Part shown: in pieces, positions 8,823 through 16,645 of the stretch | Layout of the letters: every line of letters starts with the position of its first letter | Numbering within the stretch: position 1 is the first letter of the stretch | Virus record (IMG/VR): IMGVR_UViG_3300025125_000004 | Span: 1-32,356 of that record | DNA from: a virus | Strand: one strand, 5' to 3' | DNA: 32,356 nucleotides | The notes under the pieces: model-generated | What the model was told of the DNA's origin: nothing | The model's input: only the letters and a program-made list of their open reading frames with translations | The model's database searches: none | Made by a program: the position numbers and the translations under genes

Positions 8823-10501
8823 TGGAGTATCTAGGGAAAGACAAAGAAACGGGTGAGCATATTTACGACACAGGGACTCAGACTATTCGTAGCGCAACAC
8901 CCCCGGCTTCAGCGGGCATCCAAACTCCCGCAGTTGCTCCTCCTCCTCAGACGACTTATGCCCCCGGATCGTGGGGGGCTCAAGGGTTCCCTGCCGCGCA
9001 GGAGCAAATGCCGCAAATGCCCGGACGAATACGAGATGTGCTTACGCTGGGGGGGCGAATAGGGCAAGGCTCGGAAGAGTTTGATGAGGGACAGAGGGCT
9101 CAGGAACTTTTAATGAGCCGAAATCTTCCCTTCACGATGGAGAACCTGAATGCGGCAAGGGCAGAGGTTAGGGCGGGCACCAATCCATTGGGCTCCTCTC
9201 CTGACTTGCGCATCCCGATGTCTGATGACCCGTCAGGCGGGAAGCAGATTGACACAGGGGGGGTTCCGACAAAACCAGAACCAGAACAAGTTTCGTTTCA
9301 GCAGGGCCCTTTGCCCGCTCAGATTCCAGGGATGGCAAGTATAAAGGGCCAACTTGGGACGCTTAAAGGTGAAATCAAGGCCGAGAAGATAGCTCAGGAT
9401 ATAAGATACAAGAAGGCCGAAGAGAACTATAGGACGCATCTTGATGAGGTAGATGAGCAGTCTCAAGAGGATGAAGCTCGTTGGCATATGGATAAGGCCA
9501 AAGGTGCCCTGAATACCGCCACTGAGAGATTAAAGAGTTGGGATATTAATCCACAGAGGGCATTCCCAACGGCGTTCTCTAAGATGGCGGCTGTTATTGG
9601 TGTTTCCATGGGGGCCTATGCTCAGGGTCTTTCTGGCGGGAAGCTTCCAAATACTGCGCTGCAAATTGTGGACGCTGCAATTGACCGGGACATTGATGCA
9701 CAGAAAGCCGAGTATCGGCAGTTAAAGGGCTTGGTGGACGAAAAGAGAAATGTCTACGGGATGGCGATGCGGCTCCTGGGAGATGAACGTCAGGCTGATG
9801 AGATGGCCAGAACAGCGGCTTATCGGTCCTTTAATGCGGGCATTACCTCGATGAGCAAGCAGTTCGGTTTGAGCAATCAGGAAAATGCTCGGATGCTTCA
9901 GGCCCTCGGCTTAGAGGCTCAAGAGAACTATCATCGTGCCAATTTATTTGGAACAGCGGCGAAGGGGGCAGCAAGGGCGGGTAAACTCCCCAAAGAAATG
10001 GCGAAAGCAGCATCTTCTTTTGGGGCCATTCAAGCTACAGCGAAGTCCTTATGGGAGGATGTAGGAAAGTTCTCGTTGGGCCCGCTGACTGGAGTGGGCC
10101 ACGCGATATGGCCTGGGGAGCAGTTAGGGGACACCTTTAACCGGGAATCAAAACAAGCCTTGGTGGAAATGCTCCATTCCATCTCCGGGGTTGCCTTGAG
10201 CCCGGGCGAGTTTGACCGAATAAACAAGTTTTTCCCGAATTCCAAAAAGTTGGAATCTACCAACAGGGCAGACCTTATAGGGCTGGTTGATTGGGCGGCG
10301 AAGAAGGGTGCGGGCTTCTACAAAACATTGACCCCACAGCAGAAGGGCATAATGAACCAAGCCAGCCCTGAGTTGGTTCAGTTGTACTTAGAGAAAGACC
10401 CAGACAGGAGAAAAACGATAGCTGTTTCGATTCTCTCTCAGCAGTCGGTTAGCGAATCGGGCGGCGATTTCTTTGGGGAAGCGACACGGATAAAGGAATA
10501 A
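8822..10501 (+). CDS. Internal virion protein, large helical
   Basis: The 559-aa product starts at the ATG at 8822, six bases after a perfect AGGAGG; the in-frame GTG at 8819 is too close to that site. The first 130 residues are Pro/Gln-rich and low in structure. Residues 190-330 are heavily helical and charged (IAQDIRYKKAEENYRTHLDEVDEQSQEDEARWHMDKAKGALNTATERLKSW), then KMAAVIGVSMGAYAQGLSGG, which may be a membrane-active helix. The remainder is Ala/Leu/Lys-rich. Its place between two other internal virion candidates suggests that it belongs to the ejectosome. I recognise no enzyme domain such as a lytic transglycosylase. Confidence 0.55.
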   Translation: MEYLGKDKETGEHIYDTGTQTIRSATPPASAGIQTPAVAPPPQTTYAPGSWGAQGFPAAQEQMPQMPGRIRDVLTLGGRIGQGSEEFDEGQRAQELLMSRNLPFTMENLNAARAEVRAGTNPLGSSPDLRIPMSDDPSGGKQIDTGGVPTKPEPEQVSFQQGPLPAQIPGMASIKGQLGTLKGEIKAEKIAQDIRYKKAEENYRTHLDEVDEQSQEDEARWHMDKAKGALNTATERLKSWDINPQRAFPTAFSKMAAVIGVSMGAYAQGLSGGKLPNTALQIVDAAIDRDIDAQKAEYRQLKGLVDEKRNVYGMAMRLLGDERQADEMARTAAYRSFNAGITSMSKQFGLSNQENARMLQALGLEAQENYHRANLFGTAAKGAARAGKLPKEMAKAASSFGAIQATAKSLWEDVGKFSLGPLTGVGHAIWPGEQLGDTFNRESKQALVEMLHSISGVALSPGEFDRINKFFPNSKKLESTNRADLIGLVDWAAKKGAGFYKTLTPQQKGIMNQASPELVQLYLEKDPDRRKTIAVSILSQQSVSESGGDFFGEATRIKE

Positions 10502-10504
10502 TTC

Positions 10505-13500
10505 ATGCCTCGGCTTTATAACTTTGACACGAACTCTTATGAGGAAATCCCAGAAGAACATGTTCGGGATAAGATCTTGTCGCGCCGGTATGCGTTCCCC
10601 GACACGGAGAAGGTGGGGGTTGCCGCTCCTGATGGAAGTAGGCATCTAGTCCCAGGCGCAAACGTCCTTGAAGCGTTTGGTCATGGTGGGGAGTTTTTGA
10701 GCGGCAAAGAGTTAGACCGCCGGTCGCGTGTTGATAAATACGGCGATGGCTGGGAGAACTACTTAGGAGCTGCCCTTGCTGGCGGCGCTAGGGGTGCCAC
10801 TCTTGGCGCTTCTGACGTCCCCTTGCGGGCGATTCTTGGCAAAGAACGAATGCGCACATGGCGGGAAGAATTAAGCGGCGTAAGCACTGCGGCAGAGATT
10901 GGTGGTGCCATCTTGCCCACCATAGCCACCGGGGGGGGCGCTGGCGCAGCGACAGGGGCCCGTTTGGCTGCTCGCGGAGCAAAGGCTAGTGCCTTCTTGC
11001 CCTCATCCGTGGCATTCAAGTGGGGCCAGGGTGCTGAGCAAGCCTTGGCTAGAAGCGCCCTGCTTTCAAGAGGGGCTGACAAGGGCCTAGCCCTAAAGAT
11101 GGTTAGCTCGTCTTTGCCAAAGGCGGTTGGCGGGGCAATTGAGGGGGCAGCCTTTGGGGCGGGAACATCCTTAACTGAGTCGGTGCTTGGCGACCCGGAT
11201 GAGTCCAGTGAAATGCTCTTGGCGAATATTGGCTATAGTGCCCTTTTTGGTGGCTTAGCGAATGCGGGGATTCATGCCACGCTGATGGGTGGTGTCGGGG
11301 CCACACGCAAGATGAGTGATGGGTTTGCGTCTATTTATGAGAAAGCGACTAATAGCGAACTCTCAATTGCTGGTCAGAAGAAACTGGCAGATTTGACCGG
11401 TGGCCTTCTGGGGGCCGAGAGTAAGACTATCCAGAAACAGGTTGGATTATGGGCTGACCCGAAGAAGGGGAGGGCCGATGCGCTTGCAAAGGAAGGCACG
11501 TTTAAGCAGTCACAGAATGATATTGTTACGGGGCTAAATGATACCTTAGATGATTTGTCTGCTGTGGCCATGAACTCCCGGGGCAGCAAAAAACAAGAGG
11601 CTATGCGAAAGCACCTCTTTGTGACCACAGACGAGGCCGCCGAGGGAGCATTGGCGCGGGGTGAAGATTTCGTTGAGGGCCTTGAGTCTCAGGCGCACAT
11701 GGCCCACAGGGCCATTGCTAAATCAAGGGATGTTGTGGCCGACATATATGAGGACTTACGGTCCTTGGTGGACGCATCAGAGAAGCTCGGCGGGTACTCG
11801 TGGATTGGTGGATCAAAAAACCTGGGAGAACATGCGAAGGCTTTGCACGATATATTGTCGAGGCCCGGAACAGATAGGACCAAGGCCATGTCTGCCCTGG
11901 AGTCGATTCTTCGCAAATGGGATGCGCCAAAGGGGGGCCCGCGCCCGCAGACGCACGAGGCAATGGTTGGGGAGTTTATAAAGGCCGGGCAAGATACCTT
12001 CCTTCTGCTTGATGATTATAAGAAGTTTCTCGCCCATTTTGCCTTTGGCAAGAAGGCCAGAAGCCAACTCGACTTTAACACCCAGAGCCGCCTGAGAGAC
12101 ACCTGGTCACGAGTGCATGAGCTTTTGGAGGACAAGAGCCTTTGGGGGAAGGCCGCTGAGGTTCAGAAGACGGTAAACCCCAAATTCTCAAGGCTCATCA
12201 AGGCCGAGGCCCTATTTAGGAAGGCTTTTCGTGACCCGGTTTCAAATGAGTTGGTGAACACAAAGAAGATAGGTCAATACCTCAAGAATCTTGAAGGCCG
12301 TGGCGATGACACCATGGAAGCGTCATGGGGGATTGAGAAGGAGGCGGTTTTTGATGATTTCTTGAATGCTGCTGAGGACTTCGCATCATCATCAAGCCAT
12401 CTTTACGGCTTCACGGATGACGCAGCCACTTCAGCGAGTAGGGCTGTAAGTAACGCCAAGAAGACCAGGGAGAGGGTAAAATCGATAGTTACCGACATGA
12501 GAGAAACCCGCTTCATTAACGAGGCGGCGGGAGGCAATGGATTTCACCCAAGATATGCGGCGGCTCTATATCGGCGGTTCGGAGGTGCGGCGCTTGGCGG
12601 CCTAACGCTGGGCCCCGCTGGGGCGGCGGCTGGCCTGATTATGGGCGGATTGGCAGACGGAGCCAGCACAGCCCGCAAACTGGCCATGATGGAACAAGCC
12701 ATAGGGAGAGGCAGAAAGGCCCTAAATGACTCTCTGGACAAGACGATTGACCGCATGGCCAAAGGTGGCCCGGGCGGCAGCATTCCGGTTCGGCCAAACA
12801 GAACGAAGCTGTTTCTCGCTCCATTGGCTGACCAGTTCGGGGAGTCGACGGCGAAGGAGAAGAGGAAGGCAAGCAAACTCGATCAGTACAATACGGCGAA
12901 GAAACGGGTTGTGCAGATGACAGACCCGGAGCTGCTTATGTCGTCCATTGGCAAGATAACCGAGCCAATTGAACACGATATGCCCATGCTGTCTGCGGCC
13001 ATCAAGGGCAAACTTGCCTCTGGTATGGGAAACGCTACAGAGGGGTTCAATAAAGATAACCGGACGATTGAAGACAAACTAATGGGCGTCCCTGAGCGGC
13101 AACCCACCGACCGGGAGATGGCCCAGACTGAGATTCGATGCGCTGTTCTGGAAGACCCAATAGGAGAAACCCTTAGCAACCTCCAGGCCGGGACGCTTAC
13201 AGCGACACACGTTGACATGCTTGAGCGGTGCTATCCCACCATTTATCAGAATATCTCAATTGGCCTTATGGACAGAATGTCAGTATTTGCTGAGGAAGGG
13301 GGCAAGACTGTACCCTATGGCTACAAGGCTCAACTCAGCATCCTCTTTAAACGCCCATTTGATTCGTCGTTTAAAACTGAGAATATCAACATTCTTCAGG
13401 CCAGTTATGGCGAGAAAGCCCCAAAAGGTGATAAAATTAAGTCGTCACCCCTAATTAAGCACCCAGGAATGGGGCCAACAGAGGTGGAGCGAATAGCTAC

Positions 13501-13507
13501 GGGCTAA
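10505..13507 (+). CDS. Very large internal virion / DNA pilot protein
   Basis: The 1000-aa product follows AAGGAATAATTC and a good ATG. It begins MPRLYNFDTNSYEEIPEEHV and residues 35-60 read VGVAAPDGSRHLVPGANVLEAFGHGG, a pattern seen at the N-terminus of large phage internal proteins. Residues 85-270 contain several Gly/Ala-rich hydrophobic stretches (AALAGGARGATLGASDVPLRAILG, AEIGGAILPTIATGGGAGAATGA, AVGGAIEGAAFGAG, LFGGLANAGIHATLMGGVG). A second such cluster lies near 690-720 (GGAALGGLTLGPAGAAAGLIMGGLADG). These could insert into membranes. The rest is Lys/Ala/Leu-rich helix. Size and composition parallel T7 gp16 and P22 gp16/gp20, but no transglycosylase motif was seen. Confidence 0.62.
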   Translation: MPRLYNFDTNSYEEIPEEHVRDKILSRRYAFPDTEKVGVAAPDGSRHLVPGANVLEAFGHGGEFLSGKELDRRSRVDKYGDGWENYLGAALAGGARGATLGASDVPLRAILGKERMRTWREELSGVSTAAEIGGAILPTIATGGGAGAATGARLAARGAKASAFLPSSVAFKWGQGAEQALARSALLSRGADKGLALKMVSSSLPKAVGGAIEGAAFGAGTSLTESVLGDPDESSEMLLANIGYSALFGGLANAGIHATLMGGVGATRKMSDGFASIYEKATNSELSIAGQKKLADLTGGLLGAESKTIQKQVGLWADPKKGRADALAKEGTFKQSQNDIVTGLNDTLDDLSAVAMNSRGSKKQEAMRKHLFVTTDEAAEGALARGEDFVEGLESQAHMAHRAIAKSRDVVADIYEDLRSLVDASEKLGGYSWIGGSKNLGEHAKALHDILSRPGTDRTKAMSALESILRKWDAPKGGPRPQTHEAMVGEFIKAGQDTFLLLDDYKKFLAHFAFGKKARSQLDFNTQSRLRDTWSRVHELLEDKSLWGKAAEVQKTVNPKFSRLIKAEALFRKAFRDPVSNELVNTKKIGQYLKNLEGRGDDTMEASWGIEKEAVFDDFLNAAEDFASSSSHLYGFTDDAATSASRAVSNAKKTRERVKSIVTDMRETRFINEAAGGNGFHPRYAAALYRRFGGAALGGLTLGPAGAAAGLIMGGLADGASTARKLAMMEQAIGRGRKALNDSLDKTIDRMAKGGPGGSIPVRPNRTKLFLAPLADQFGESTAKEKRKASKLDQYNTAKKRVVQMTDPELLMSSIGKITEPIEHDMPMLSAAIKGKLASGMGNATEGFNKDNRTIEDKLMGVPERQPTDREMAQTEIRCAVLEDPIGETLSNLQAGTLTATHVDMLERCYPTIYQNISIGLMDRMSVFAEEGGKTVPYGYKAQLSILFKRPFDSSFKTENINILQASYGEKAPKGDKIKSSPLIKHPGMGPTEVERIATG

Positions 13508-13567
13508 CTTTTGTAATTCAGATGCCGGGCACCGGAAACGGGCAACGGTCTAAAGATAGGGATTATT

Positions 13568-13873
13568 ATGAGAACCTTTGAGAAAGAAACCACCCAGGCC
13601 GCAACGACGGCCATCGACCATTCATGGGACAACACCAACAACGCCGGGGTCGCCTGGTACGTCAACGCATCTGCACAGGCGGGGACTGCGAACCTTTGCA
13701 TCATCCATGACGATGGGACCGAGAAGGTGGTTCAAACTGACACCGTGGCAGCAGATACGCCCACGGTCGTCATGTATGACTTCCCCATTTCAAAAGGAAT
13801 CTTTCGATGGATACCCGGGGGCACAACCTCCAGCGTCTTGACTTCGCGAATCACCCCCAAGCCAACGAGGTAA
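13568..13873 (+). CDS. Small Thr/Ala-rich virion-block protein
   Basis: The 101-aa product starts at an ATG preceded by TAGGGAT. It is a short beta-rich sequence (AGVAWYVNASAQAGTANLCIIHDDGTEKVVQTDTVAADTPTVVMYDFP, then GIFRWIPGGTTSSVLTSRITP), consistent with a small one-domain virion or fibre-associated protein. It lies three bases before the fibre-like gene. I recognise no family. The promoter is unclear; it is presumably cotranscribed with the late block. Confidence 0.55.
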   Translation: MRTFEKETTQAATTAIDHSWDNTNNAGVAWYVNASAQAGTANLCIIHDDGTEKVVQTDTVAADTPTVVMYDFPISKGIFRWIPGGTTSSVLTSRITPKPTR

Positions 13874-13876
13874 ATT

Positions 13877-14950
13877 ATGCCCGTCATATATCACGACAAA
13901 TCCACTAAGACCTTGAGGGTCACTACGGCGACAGGTAACCATCTCGACATCCTTATGGGAGATAATACCGCTCAAGCCAAGATCGAGACAACGAATCATT
14001 TAGTGCTAAACGCCGCTGGCTCTACCTCAAATCTCCAGTTTGAACTGGAAGGCGCCGAGCGGATGCGGCTAACGAGACAGGGTGCAGGAACGCAAGCGGC
14101 ATTGCTTATCGGCGACGTCTACGAGGGTGCATTCACAGCCGACGCAAAGCTAGTCCTTCAGACAGATGGGGATTGTGGGCTTCATATCATCGCCGATGAT
14201 GACAACATCGGCGGGGAGGGCGATAACCCCCTTATCAAATTGTCACAAGACGGTGGGACAAAACTGTACACGATCGGCATGGCGGGGGTTGCCGGGAGCT
14301 TCTTCACTGGTTCACTCGGCGATGCCGCTTATGTCCATGGAGTTGGAGGGACTTTTCAAATTGCCACGGCGGGTTCCGTAGCGATAACTGTTGACGCAGC
14401 ACAAGAAACAACGCTTCAGGGAAATCTCGTCCTGCAAGAGATCTCGGCACCTGGGACACCCCCGACCGGCTCATCGGCTGTGTATGTCAAAACAGTCTCC
14501 CCCACATCGCACCTGTTTTTCAAGGACGACGGGGGCAACGAACGCGATTTAACCCCCGCCCCCTGTGCGTTTAAGGCGTATGACGACCAAGGGGGCGACG
14601 TGGAACTGTTGAGTTCGGCGATCTTCCCGGGTAACGTGGCGGTGTTCAATATCGGATCCCATTATAACACAAGTACCTACAAGTTCACCGCTCCTCAGGA
14701 TGGGCTTTATCAATTTAGCTGGAATTCGTGGAGTACGGACAACCCCGCGAACGGTGAAAAGATGGCGCTTATGGTGAACACGTCAATTGTGTTTAGTGCT
14801 GGCGAAGAGGGAAATGGGGAGTGCTTCACAACGATCTTGGTTTTGAGCGCTGACGACTTAGTGTTTTTGCAAGCATATAATACCGTAAACTATTACGCGG
14901 GCGCAACGTGGAACGAGTTTAGCGGTCATTATATCGGGCCATCGTCCTAA
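13877..14950 (+). CDS. Tail fibre-like / adhesin protein with C-terminal C1q-like domain
   Basis: The 357-aa product starts at the ATG at 13877 after GAGGTAAATT. Residues 1-225 are beta-rich and repetitive, with strand-turn units (TKTLRVTTATGNHLDILMG, LVLNAAGSTSNLQFELEGAERMRLTRQGAG) like phage fibre shafts. The C-terminal 125 or so residues fit the C1q/TNF-like jelly roll: CAFKAYDDQGGDVELLSS, then FNIGSHYNTSTYKFTAPQDG, LYQFSWNS and a closing EFSGHYIGP. The hallmark 'N.G..Y..st..F.aP.dGlY.F' core is visible. C1q-like heads trimerise and bind ligands, so this is a plausible receptor-binding fibre. Family membership is by pattern. Confidence 0.72.
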   Translation: MPVIYHDKSTKTLRVTTATGNHLDILMGDNTAQAKIETTNHLVLNAAGSTSNLQFELEGAERMRLTRQGAGTQAALLIGDVYEGAFTADAKLVLQTDGDCGLHIIADDDNIGGEGDNPLIKLSQDGGTKLYTIGMAGVAGSFFTGSLGDAAYVHGVGGTFQIATAGSVAITVDAAQETTLQGNLVLQEISAPGTPPTGSSAVYVKTVSPTSHLFFKDDGGNERDLTPAPCAFKAYDDQGGDVELLSSAIFPGNVAVFNIGSHYNTSTYKFTAPQDGLYQFSWNSWSTDNPANGEKMALMVNTSIVFSAGEEGNGECFTTILVLSADDLVFLQAYNTVNYYAGATWNEFSGHYIGPSS

Positions 14951-14964
14951 CAGAAAGGTTCTTG

Positions 14965-15186
14965 ATGAGAGATGCACTATATAGCATATTTGTTGTTGTG
15001 TTTGTCGCGGCAATGCTTGTGTTAAATATCGCTTGGGCCATGTCGTTCAGCGGATGTGCAGCGAGGCAAGCGACTCCTGAATTCAGTCTGAGTACAGATT
15101 TCTGTATCCCCCAGATGGACCAGGCAAAAGACCCCTGTGAACTAGAATTCTGGGAAGACCAGCAGTTTGAGAAGCATGGAGGATAG
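14965..15186 (+). CDS. Small membrane/lipoprotein-like protein, candidate spanin component
   Basis: The 73-aa product starts at the ATG at 14965 after AGAAAGG; a TTG at 14962 is less favoured. Residues 7-27 are a strong hydrophobic helix (SIFVVVFVAAMLVLNIAWAM), followed by FSGC at 28-31, a lipobox-like site. The rest is polar and acidic with C47 and C58. In many phages of Gram-negative hosts, small lipoproteins lie beside holin genes as outer-membrane spanins. That role is a possibility from context only. The next gene's start lies within its 3' end. Confidence 0.5.
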   Translation: MRDALYSIFVVVFVAAMLVLNIAWAMSFSGCAARQATPEFSLSTDFCIPQMDQAKDPCELEFWEDQQFEKHGG

Positions 15187-15409
15187 CGCCGCCACCGCCG
15201 CCCTTGTTGGGATCGTTTTGGCCCTTATAGAGCTTGTCAAAAAATTGACAGGCAAGGCCAACGGCGGTGTTGGGGCTTACAGGCAGAAGACGCTGGAAGG
15301 CAAGATAGACCAACTCCAAGACAGCACTGACACACTCAAAACTGCCTTTTACGAATTCAGAGAAGAAGCGCGTATCAGGTGGGCGAAGGAAGATGCTGAT
15401 GACAAGTAA
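15176..15409 (+). CDS. Small single-span membrane protein with C-terminal helix (holin or i-spanin-like)
   Basis: The 77-aa product starts at the ATG at 15176, inside the 3' end of the previous gene; an in-frame TTG lies at 15167. Residues 5-24 are hydrophobic (AATAALVGIVLALIELVKKL), followed by a Lys/Gly linker and an amphipathic charged helix rich in Gln, Asp, Glu and Arg (DQLQDSTDTLKTAFYEFREEARIRWAKED). An N-terminal membrane anchor plus a periplasmic-type coiled coil would suit an inner-membrane spanin or a phage holin class protein. It lies in a run of short membrane proteins at the end of the late block. Function is inferred. Confidence 0.5.
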   Translation: MEDSAATAALVGIVLALIELVKKLTGKANGGVGAYRQKTLEGKIDQLQDSTDTLKTAFYEFREEARIRWAKEDADDK

Positions 15410-15644
15410 ACCCGGGTGGAGAACTACCGAATTTTGGATGAGCCTTGCGGCGATGTTTATAGGCGCACTCACGGCATCTGGCGCAGTGACCAATAGCGTT
15501 GTCCTCCAGGGATTGGGGCTTGCGGGAACGGCCCTTGGGGCGATGGGCTACAGTGCCGGGCGCTCCTGGGCCAAAGGGAAGACTGACGCAGCTCATGCGA
15601 GCGCGAGTACCATTGCCGAAGCTATGCTAAAAAAAAATTCCTAG
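15399..15644 (+). CDS. Holin-like protein, two membrane spans (zero-frame product)
   Basis: The 81-aa product starts at the ATG at 15399, eight bases after GAAGGA; the ATG at 15393 is too close to that site. It reads MTSKPGWRTTEFWMSLAAMF, with hydrophobic helices at about 12-30 and 36-54 and an Arg/Lys tail (GYSAGRSWAKGKTDAAHASAS). 'KPGWRTTEFW...L' followed by two spans and 'GYSAGR..AK' is a pattern of small phage holin-like membrane proteins. It ends at TAG 15642-15644. Just before this stop is a nine-A run (15629-15637), and a -1 shift there gives a longer product (separate entry). The holin role is inferred. Confidence 0.62.
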   Translation: MTSKPGWRTTEFWMSLAAMFIGALTASGAVTNSVVLQGLGLAGTALGAMGYSAGRSWAKGKTDAAHASASTIAEAMLKKNS

Positions 15645-15658
15645 GGCTAGACGGCCCT
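15629..15658 (+). promoter_or_regulatory. Candidate programmed -1 ribosomal frameshift site with downstream stem-loop
   Basis: The nine-A run at 15629-15637 is read in the zero frame as AAA AAA AAT, giving slippery sites of the A AAA AAA type. Five bases after the run and its following T, a stem AGGGC (15643-15647) / GCCCT (15654-15658) with a six-base loop can form; the spacing is standard for -1 stimulators. The zero-frame stop TAG lies at 15642-15644. The alternative explanation is a sequencing or assembly error in the homopolymer (ten As would fuse the frames). Confidence 0.5.
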
Positions 15659-15835
15659 GATACAAATGCCCTCCTGGCTGGAGTGCGGGTGAGCGGGGAA
15701 TCGTGGGGGGATCTCCGGCCAGAAGGGTTTGTCCGGTTCGACGCAGAAATCAGGGATAACCTCCATGTGTTCGCAGAAGCCTCGGCAACAACGAGAGCGA
15801 TGGCCGCCGTTGCCGGGCTCAAGCTGACATGGTGA
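15635..15835 (+). CDS. -1 frame extension of the holin-like gene (candidate frameshift product C-terminus)
   Basis: The frame is open from the A-run to TGA at 15833-15835 and adds 66 residues (KFLGLDGPDTNALLAGVRVS, then GESWGDLRPEGFVRFDAEI, HVFAEASATTRAMAAVAGLK, LTW). The composition is typical coding sequence, and its stop abuts the stop of the convergent HTH gene (15836), so no non-coding gap remains. The fusion would be about 145 aa: two membrane spans plus a beta-prone C-terminus ending in an aromatic residue. There is no ATG in this frame; a GTG at about 15686 after GGAG could start a 48-aa alternative. The role is unknown; a spanin-like or membrane-anchored domain is one idea. Confidence 0.5.
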   Translation, partial: KFLGLDGPDTNALLAGVRVSGESWGDLRPEGFVRFDAEIRDNLHVFAEASATTRAMAAVAGLKLTW

Positions 15836-16069
15836 TTAGCTCTCATACCACCATGACATAGGGATTTTGCACAACTTCTCTATCCTATACATTGATTCAC
15901 TCTTAGGGGTTCGTGACCCCGTTGTGTACCTCGATAATCGCGATTTAGACCAATCGAGCAATTTACATGCCTCAGATCTCGATAGCTCCATCTGTTCAAT
16001 CCACATTACAAGCGCCCGGCAGCCTCTACTCGGCCCCGGATGGTTTGGTCTTCTTCCTACGTTTCCCAC
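15836..16069 (-). CDS. Small helix-turn-helix DNA-binding protein
   Basis: The 77-aa product has a GTG start at 16069 preceded by AAGGAG with six-base spacing, and overlaps the 3' end of the nuclease gene by 44 bases in another frame. A shorter 56-aa form from the ATG at 16006 lacks a ribosome site. Residues 27-65 (MELSRSEACKLLDWSKSRLS followed by RYTTGSRTPKSE) match an XRE/Cro-type HTH: 'S..EAC.LL..S.SRLSRY..G.R.P' contains the turn and recognition helix. It is the last gene of the leftward replication operon and may be a repressor or regulator of phage transcription. Its stop abuts that of the convergent plus-strand extension. The target is unknown. Confidence 0.62.
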   Translation of the reverse strand: MGNVGRRPNHPGPSRGCRALVMWIEQMELSRSEACKLLDWSKSRLSRYTTGSRTPKSESMYRIEKLCKIPMSWWYES

Positions 16070-16589
16070 CGCCTTCTCCTTTGTTCTTAATATATCCTAG
16101 TTCTTCCAACTCGCTTATCGCGGCATCGTATCCGTGACACACGGTTGCATACCATCCCGCTTCGTTCAGTCTCCAAATCCACTCTTTCTGCATCTCACTA
16201 AGTCGGCCCCCCTTCTTCCGTTTAAGTTCGATGGCAACCCCTCTAACTTCTGGCTTATTGGGCGCAGGAGAAAACAGGAGTATATCGGGACACCCGGATT
16301 TTAGACCGGCAGCCCTTAACCTTGACCCCGCAACGGCGCTCCGCTTCCCCTCATTCGGGACGTGACACCAGAGCAGACCAAGCCTGTTCAATAACGAGGC
16401 TATGGCGCATTGCGCCTGATATTCTGTCCATTCGCCGGGGTCAGTGGATTTTGCCCGCCTTGGCTTTTTTGGCGTCATGGCCGCGGCGGCTTCCTCGTCC
16501 CCCTCTCCTGAAATCCTGTCAGCCTCCCGTTTATTCTCATACCTCGCTATCGCTTGCAGTATTCTTGCTTTATGCCCCATTTTCGGCAA
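16026..16589 (-). CDS. VRR-NUC domain nuclease
   Basis: The 187-aa product starts at a TTG at 16589, four bases after GGGAGG; the ATG at 16580 is 13 bases from that site. After a Lys/Arg-rich N-terminal 50 residues, residues 56-165 match the VRR-NUC type of the PD-(D/E)XK fold: E56 in EYQAQ, HVPNEGKR (76-83), SGCPDILLF (98-106, catalytic D102), AIELKRKKGGRLSEMQ (119-134, catalytic E121 and K123, Q134) and WYATVCHGYDAAISEL. Such domains act as structure-specific DNA endonucleases, often near phage replication genes. The C-terminus is basic. It lies between the primase and the HTH gene, and its leader contains CCACACACAAGAGAGAAGG, like the CA-rich leaders of the right end. Confidence 0.82.
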   Translation of the reverse strand: MPKMGHKARILQAIARYENKREADRISGEGDEEAAAAMTPKKPRRAKSTDPGEWTEYQAQCAIASLLNRLGLLWCHVPNEGKRSAVAGSRLRAAGLKSGCPDILLFSPAPNKPEVRGVAIELKRKKGGRLSEMQKEWIWRLNEAGWYATVCHGYDAAISELEELGYIKNKGEGGGKRRKKTKPSGAE

Positions 16590-16645
16590 TTATCCTCCCT
16601 ACCTTCTCTCTTGTGTGTGGAGGGGCGGGGGGATGGGGCTTGTTC

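Noticed and set aside
13508-13567. GC-rich stretch after the large internal protein as a terminator
   Set aside because: The short complementary pieces (GCCGGGC, GCCCG) do not form a convincing stem followed by a T-run.
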